NCBI GenBank assembly: GCA_036872755.1
Contig: JAVHNS010000003.1
Span: 1,736,001-1,800,000 of the forward strand
DNA length: 64,000 nucleotides
Direction of reading: 5' to 3'
Origin: Orbilia blumenaviensis
Taxonomy: Eukaryota; Ascomycota; Orbiliomycetes; Orbiliales; Orbiliaceae
Both the position numbers and the translations under genes were made by a program. Positions 58,345 to 64,000 of the stretch are shown piece after piece. The notes under the pieces were generated by a model. That model worked only from the letters and a program-made list of their open reading frames with translations, was not told the origin of the DNA and did no database searches. Within the stretch, counting starts at the first letter, position 1. Every line of letters begins with the position of its first letter.

Positions 58345-59449
58345 TTCAACTAGAAGCGTGTCCCAGGATCTGTAGCGTCGTGTTATGAATGAGTATATAT
58401 ATATATATATATAGATAGTATAGCATAGTGCTATTTCATAAAAGCCTCTAGCTCCTTTTTTCTTTCTTTGTTCATACAATATTTGTTTAATCATATATAA
58501 TAATATAACTGAATTTCAGCATCTTTTACTTCTACATGTCAATAAACACAACCCGGCCACTTCCTGATAATCGATAATCAGTCGCTGACTGATATTAACA
58601 TCAAACAGATTAGTCACAATCGCAATGAGTTATAATAGAGCATCGGCGGTCAACATTATTATATTTCTGCGCGTACTATAGTACTACCTAACTTACAGCC
58701 CTCAAAGTGACAAGCACTTTTCTAAAGGCATAACGGTAAACGAAAAAAGAGCAATTCGCAATTGTGAAACGAATGTAGTAATATGAGAAAGGATAGGGGA
58801 ATCAGGCAAAGAAATACGTTGGTCGGTCCGTGCACGTATGCAGGAGGACCCAAGGAAAGCTTAAAAAAAGGGAGGGGAAACGGGGCTTGAACGGAGGGGC
58901 GGTGAAGCTGCCTACTAAGAAAGAGCATGTGCATATCACGTGGAATAAGAAACGGTCACAAACGGGAACAAAAAAAGGATATCAAAAAAGTGTTTAGAGA
59001 AAGCAAAGGGTTCTATGTAAGATACTAAGAGAAACCTTTCGTATAGAAAGGCTAGCCAAAGGACTAACACAAGTAGATAACTGCTATACATAGAAACCAA
59101 AGCAAAAGGCCATTAGTGCAATAACGCAGGGGTGCCGGCAACAGCACGATTCAAAACCAGAATAAAGAAAGGATCAATCAAATAAAAAAGACCGCCGCCG
59201 GATTTTTGTTGGAGAAAGTAAAAAGCAGCGCACGCGTGCACACACGCAACAAGAACGTAGGATATAGCCGCAAGAAAAATAGCGAGTGAATGACGTTGAG
59301 AAAAAGAATGGGGAGATTAGGCAATTAGGCTTTTGGGTCGCTTCCACCGTCTATCCTCTCTGTTGCTTTTGATCAAAGGTGCCATTAAAACTTTTTTTCG
59401 TTGTGTTGCATCATCTGTCGTGTCTATGTTCGTTAATGGGAGGCGATAT
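58345..59449. other. intergenic 3' region between the protease and antizyme genes
   Basis: About 1.1 kb between convergent genes. It has a (TA)n tract at 58394-58413 and A-rich sequence on the plus strand from 58740 to 59300, which would be the long U-rich 3' UTR side of the antizyme gene. No gene seen. Confidence 0.5.
58394..58413 (+). repeat. (TA)n microsatellite
   Basis: About ten TA units in the 3' flank of the protease gene. Confidence 0.9.
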
Positions 59450-60550
59450 TTACAATTCCATTCCGAGAAACAACCATTTGTCGGAGGTGAAGTACTCCTT
59501 ATCGAATCTATGAGTAGTCGTAGCTTCGTCTCGAAGGTCCGGAGAGGCCCAGTTCTTCAAAGTGGCAAGCTCAAGACCAACCCATCCGAGGTTGTGAACA
59601 AGCGAGTCTAATATAGCTTCATGTTAACAAGGACGTACTAAAAATGCACAGATGAAATGGATATGCAACATACCAAGTCCGTCGGTTTCCCGATCAAGAC
59701 AGATGACCAAATCCTGACAATCAAAGCATTCCGTTGCGAGATCGATCAAAGCAACGAGTCCGGACTTGAGTTCGGTGCCATTAACACCTTTGTCAAAGAA
59801 CAAAAAGAGAGACCTCTCAGGCTTGTTCAAAGGACCTTTTTCGGATACGAATCCTCGGAATGCACTCCCGCCGACGTAGTCGAATACCTCCAAGTAAGCC
59901 GCAATTCTTGTTTGCAATTCAGACGACCGCCTCATCATACGCCTAACAGGAGTTTTAGTCCCTTTGGGAGGAGATGATGGTGGGGTGGTCGGAGGAGTAT
60001 GTGGCTTCTGGAAAGCATCGACAGGATTGCCGACGCTGAGAATGATGCTGTTGCCGTTCCCTCCTGCAGTTGTTTTCAACGACACGTCCATAGTAGGTGC
60101 CTGCGCAGATTTCCTTCCATAACCGAAGAAAACTTGACGCATAACACCATCGCACAGTCTCTCACACTCTGCGATAATGGTACGGGCCGCCCACCTTCCC
60201 TGGCGACTCGGAGAGTTCTGCCGCCGGGAATTGGTGGTAGGTGAGTTAGGGACCTCAGGGATACCACTATATAATTACACAAAAGTCAGCACAAGTTCTC
60301 TCGAGAGCCATATCCAATATGACATCAAATAGATCCAGAACCTGGAATCCGAGAAGGAGAATTGAATTACCTCTACCCCGCCCGCCCGGGTCGAAGAGTA
60401 ATGGAACGAGCGGACAACCGTAGCGGAGACATCAGTAGTAAAGCAGGAAGCAAGAACTGGGTTCCTGGCCTCAGCGAGAGGAGCGACGTCGTGCATGAGG
60501 TGTTGATTATTACTACTCGTATTACTAGATAAATTTGACATGGCCGCCAT
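59450..60550 (-). CDS. oaz: ornithine decarboxylase antizyme with programmed +1 frameshift
   Basis: Three exons: 60371-60550, 59674-60266, 59450-59607. ORF1 starts at the ATG at 60550 (MAAMSNLSSN), crosses the first intron in phase and ends after TGG TAT CCC at TGA (60255-60257). Moving forward one base there opens ORF2 (GAG GTC CCT, residues EVPNSPTTN). It continues in phase through the second intron for 246 residues to TAA at 59450-59452. ORF2 carries the antizyme domain: RSLFLFFDKGVNGTELKSG, VALIDLATECFDCQDLVICLD, HNLGWVGLELATLKNW and the terminal TSDKWLFLGMEL. Shifted product about 309 residues. Antizyme binds ornithine decarboxylase monomers and sends them to the proteasome; polyamines stimulate the frameshift, closing a feedback loop. 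M4 (60541) is an alternative start. Confidence 0.93.
60252..60266 (-). promoter_or_regulatory. +1 ribosomal frameshift site of antizyme
   Basis: The bases read TGG TAT CCC TGA GGT. The slow stop TGA sits in the A site with CCC in the P site, and the +1 frame continues with GAG. This is the same logic as the sense codon-TGA shift sites of other antizymes. It lies directly at the start of exon 2, three codons after the splice junction. No pseudoknot was checked. Confidence 0.85.
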
Positions 60551-62296
60551 GACGTTCCAGCTTGACTGCTTGTCTAGGGTACTCGTGGGATCGGTTTTCT
60601 TGGTTGAAGGGACTGGGAAGGTGTCGCTGACAGACGACGACGGCAGGCTGGGCAGTTTTGGATTGGAAGTTGGAATTTCTTGTTCGTTTGTCTTTGCTTA
60701 CGCAGCGAGTGATGTGAATTTTCGAAGATCGATGGAACGATGATGGGAGGCGATGACTAGCGGCAACGGTGTCCTTGAGAGGATGAAGTTGGAGATGAGG
60801 TGGTTTTCTGTTGCGATGGATTGAGGTTGGAAAAGTCTAAACTTGGATGGGTGATGAATTTAAATTTAAAGTTGGGTAACGTTGGGGGGCGACAGAATAA
60901 ATAATTCCCATCCCAGATGTAGCCTCCAACACCAATGCCAAAAAAAAGCCAAGGCAGTCAATCAGAAATCCAAACTAGCCAATGCATGCAATGGCATCCA
61001 AGCAACCGGATCACATGGCCAGTATGAACTCCGTCTTGCCTTCTTCTTGTTCTTCTTTCCTTTGTCCTCCTGCGGATTTGGCGTGAAAATTTTCAGCTAA
61101 AACGGTTTCATGCTTAGCAACAGCCTGGACAGATATTGACAGCCACACCGCTAGTGCTCCAGAGCTCTGCTTTGGGCTACTCTTCCCCCTCAAGCAGGAG
61201 GGATGAACAAGAATGAGAAGGCTCTTGCCACTTCTCGAACCATCTGGTTGGCCAGGCCAGCGAGCTGATCCGGCTGTCGGATGGATATCACGGATCAGTA
61301 TCAATCATGGTCCGTCATCAGTGTGTCGGCACCGGTACATGCCATTTTAATCACACCCACTCATGATACTCAAATTTCGTATCACATTTTCGAATACTGA
61401 TTGCCAAGTTCTTTCTTGTTTGCTTTCTCCCTCATGAGTCTCCCCTCTCGTTGGAGGGGGAAAACATCGATTCTATCGGAGTCACATTAAATTATGTCGG
61501 ACGAAAAGTAAATTCCTTGTGGCCAAAAGCCTTTCCTGCAGCCCATTTCTCGGGAACCGTTTCCTATGCCCCAGAAATGTAACACGGACAGTTTTTTGTA
61601 ACAGCTGCACTGGCAGATACTTTACCGGTACCTTCTGCCGGATTGGAGACTTGTGGGGAATGCATTGAACCGCCAGGTAGCCTGTCAGTACCCAACCAGC
61701 TGAGATGCATGGCCATGGCATGCCCCATGCATGAATATACATCGCACAGTCTTTGGGAAGATATTGTCGCTTCCTTAGGCAGGGACTCGTCGTCGTATGG
61801 ACAGTGCATTTGTAAGACAATATAAATCATTAGCACATATGATGATGCATGATGGGGGAAGGCTGAAGGAACTTGCCATGGCGTCCTTGGATTTCGCAAT
61901 CCTCATTCGCGGAACTGGCCTGCTCCTGCCGTTATCGCCTCCACCTGCCATATTCGGCTGCACGTGAGTCTTTGAGCTGTTTGTCACGGATCGTCAGCAT
62001 CAACTGTGTTGGCGTTTGTCACAAAGGATGCGACTTCCAACACTACAACACGAAGAATCTAGCATAGGACCCGCATCAATCATGATTCACTATGAACCGA
62101 TGATTAAGAAGTATTAGAAATTGGTGTCATTATTAAGTAAGAGAATACCGCTATCTGTAATGCTAAAAAACGATCGACCGTGGTAAGAGAAACAAGAAGA
62201 AACAGGAAGAAAAATTATTGTCTCGCAAACCAGACTCCAAGCAGCTGAAGAACTAAAACCCCCAATGGCTTCGGCCACTAACCGTCTACTAGGTAG
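60551..62296. other. upstream region of antizyme and spacer to the O-methyltransferase gene
   Basis: About 1.7 kb. Minus-strand open frames at 61482-61987 (for example from an ATG at 61951, AGGGDNGRSRPVPRMR) have some protein character but could not be joined by canonical splice sites, and no domain is recognised. Nothing else is supported. Confidence 0.4.
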
Positions 62297-64000
62297 TTAC
62301 TCGTCAGCAAGGGTAGCCTCCATGATCCACAATAAAGAGCCAGTCGGCATCTTTATGCTGTCAAGTCTTAGCCTGGGATCAGCTTCGGCGAATAGTCTTC
62401 TCCAGTCTCCCTCTTCCCGTTCGTTCGAGTTATATGCCTTCAGCATAACGAGGTCCAAAGCCCTGCAGATAGAAACACAGTCAGTTAGCTAGCTGTTCCG
62501 TGAAGCCAATGTATTTTAGTGAAAAAAAGATGTATGTATGCGTACCTGATTCTTCTTTCCTCCCATGGACTCAGAATATTTGCTGGTGGTAGAATAAAGT
62601 CGCTCACAATGAGCTTGGTTCCCTTCCTCATGGCTGGTACGATGCTCTTTAAAATTTGAACGACGTATTTATCCGGCCAGTCGTGCAGCACAAATCGAAC
62701 CAAGTAGGCATCCGCACCCTTGACTGGTTGCTCTGTTAAGAAGTCATGGTGACGGAATTGGAATTTTTCCACGAGCTCAGGATAGTTTTGGGCGATATTC
62801 TTTTCACCCTCTTCTAGCGAAAGTGGTGCGATATCCTGGACAACAAAATTGAGGGCAGGATAAGACTGTGCTATTTCAAGGGAGACAAAGCCAGTGGCAC
62901 CACCAATCTATAAAATATTTAGGTGTTAGCAAAATCGATAAGCCCTTCGAGCTGATAACCTCCTTCTCGGCATTGAAACGGGACAACGGTTGCTTACGTC
63001 GACAATTGTAGCGCCGTCGGGGAATTTCCCCCAGTCATAGTCTGTGACCAAAGGCGTGACCTTCAATCCATCCCCAGAACTCCAAAGCGACATAGATATA
63101 CCGAATCGCTTCGCACTCTCAGGGTTGTTATCCATGTACTCAAAGAAACCCTGGCCACCGAAAGCCATCGACCACGGAGTCTCACGAAGTTCTTCACTGT
63201 TTGGGTACATCTCAAGACACTTAGTAAGAGTATTTGCGGTATGGCAAAGCTCCTGGGTGTTATATCCAATCCATGCCCACTCCGGCGACTTTTCGTCCCG
63301 CAGGAGTAAAGACACGGCGGTATGGGCAATGTATCCCTGGCGAGGTTCGCAAAAGACACGATTTGTCATTGCATAGCGAAGAACCTGGCGGAGTTTGAGA
63401 GATGAGATGTTGACCTTCTTACTCAGGTCGGCGAACGAAATGTCACCATCCTCTGGAACGAGCTGGGCAATTTTGAAGTGGTGGATGACATGTAGTGTGG
63501 AAGTGTCGTTGAACTGTGGAACGTGAAAGGTATATGTTAGCAATTTATTGGTTCCGACCTCGCGCTCAAGCCGCTAGAATCACCAATTCTCCCCGCCACT
63601 AAAATCCTTATTCCCACAACCCAAACATTTGGTATCCGCGAAAATCACATATTTTAATAGCAAGCCTCATTAAGACGTCACAGTACCAAGGAACGGCAAC
63701 GCCTAACCGCTTGGTTTGATGCTCAGGCCCAGAAGTCCCGACAATTCGGTTCGCTCCTGCGGTTGGTGTCGTACAGCATACAACATCCGCCTTGATGACA
63801 AACCCAACACACGAAAGTCAATGCAAAAAAAGGAAATGAAGGAAGAGAGACTTACACCCCAGACAAGCCATTGGCTCATTTCACTTGGACCTGCTGTTAG
63901 GTCATACATCGCCTTTGAGGCCGTTAGGACCTCAAGTCTTGCGGTATGAAGCCTTTCGAGCTCTGGTGTCGTTGCTGGTGGGAGTGGGAATTTTGCTGGG
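62297..64000 (-). CDS. SAM-dependent O-methyltransferase (COMT-like), 5' end beyond the window
   Basis: Four exons are visible and in phase: 63856 to beyond 64000, 62998-63513, 62546-62907, 62297-62462. Fungal plant-COMT-like features are seen: an N-terminal dimerisation/winged-helix part (FNDTSTLHVIHHFKIAQLV through ISSLKLRQVLRYAMTNR), DGATIVDIGGATGFVSLE (SAM-binding glycine motif, crossing a splice junction), NFVVQDIAPL, FLTEQPVKGADAYLVRFV and LHDWPDKYVVQIL with the catalytic-type His. The C-terminus is GSLLWIMEATLADE. Such enzymes often methylate phenolic hydroxyls of secondary metabolites; the substrate is unknown. The intron at 63514-63855 is long (342 bases) but keeps phase. The start lies outside the window. 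Confidence 0.9.

Noticed and set aside
61482..61987. Two overlapping minus-strand frames possibly forming a spliced gene with a GC donor at CATGGCAAGT
   Set aside because: No AG acceptor precedes the downstream coding-like stretch in the needed phase, and no domain is visible.

Overview
The window looks like nuclear DNA of a filamentous ascomycete (Pezizomycotina). Genes have short spliceosomal introns, mostly 50-80 bases, with GTAAGT/GTATGT-type donors and CTAAC-like branch sites. Housekeeping proteins are fungal in type: the bifunctional HIS7, AIP1, a WEE1/SWE1 kinase, OST3, the SAGA subunit HFI1/ADA1 and RAD26. There are several secreted proteins with Kex2-type KR sites. I cannot fix the genus. 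An early-diverging Pezizomycotina lineage such as Orbiliomycetes is only a guess. All exon structures were read by eye; nearly every multi-exon model closes in phase from start to stop.

Left part (1-23.5 kb): ambiguous open frames at the left edge; a four-exon protoglobin gene (3.8-5.1 kb, -); a long upstream region; a WEE1-like kinase (9.4-12.4 kb, +); a gene-poor stretch (12.4-18.8 kb) holding three poorly known items on the minus strand, namely a tail-anchored small protein, a two-exon 3' fragment, and a frame broken by TAA; AIP1 (18.9-21.0 kb, -); and a secreted Cys-containing protein (21.7-22.7 kb, +).

Middle (23.5-46.9 kb): a mitochondrial-type coiled-coil protein (+) convergent with the mitochondrial rRNA methyltransferase MRM2 (-); a KEN-box coiled-coil protein (-) divergent from OST3 (+); HFI1/ADA1 (-) divergent from RAD26/CSB (+), whose apparent stop is followed in frame by 56 more coding-like codons; and a large ArAE/FUSC-type membrane protein (-).

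Right part (46.9-64 kb): a 16-exon PLP aminotransferase with a 7-base exon (+), a GSKIP-like small protein (+), a secreted Gln-rich repeat protein (+), HIS7 (-), a subtilisin-family protease (+), ornithine decarboxylase antizyme with a clear +1 programmed frameshift (-), and an O-methyltransferase running off the right edge (-).

The neighbours do not form an obvious pathway or cluster. The best finds are the antizyme frameshift (polyamine feedback), the RAD26 stop/tail, the intron-dense aminotransferase, and the hidden or decaying genes in the 16-18.7 kb stretch. I see no tRNA, rRNA, CRISPR array or intact transposon.
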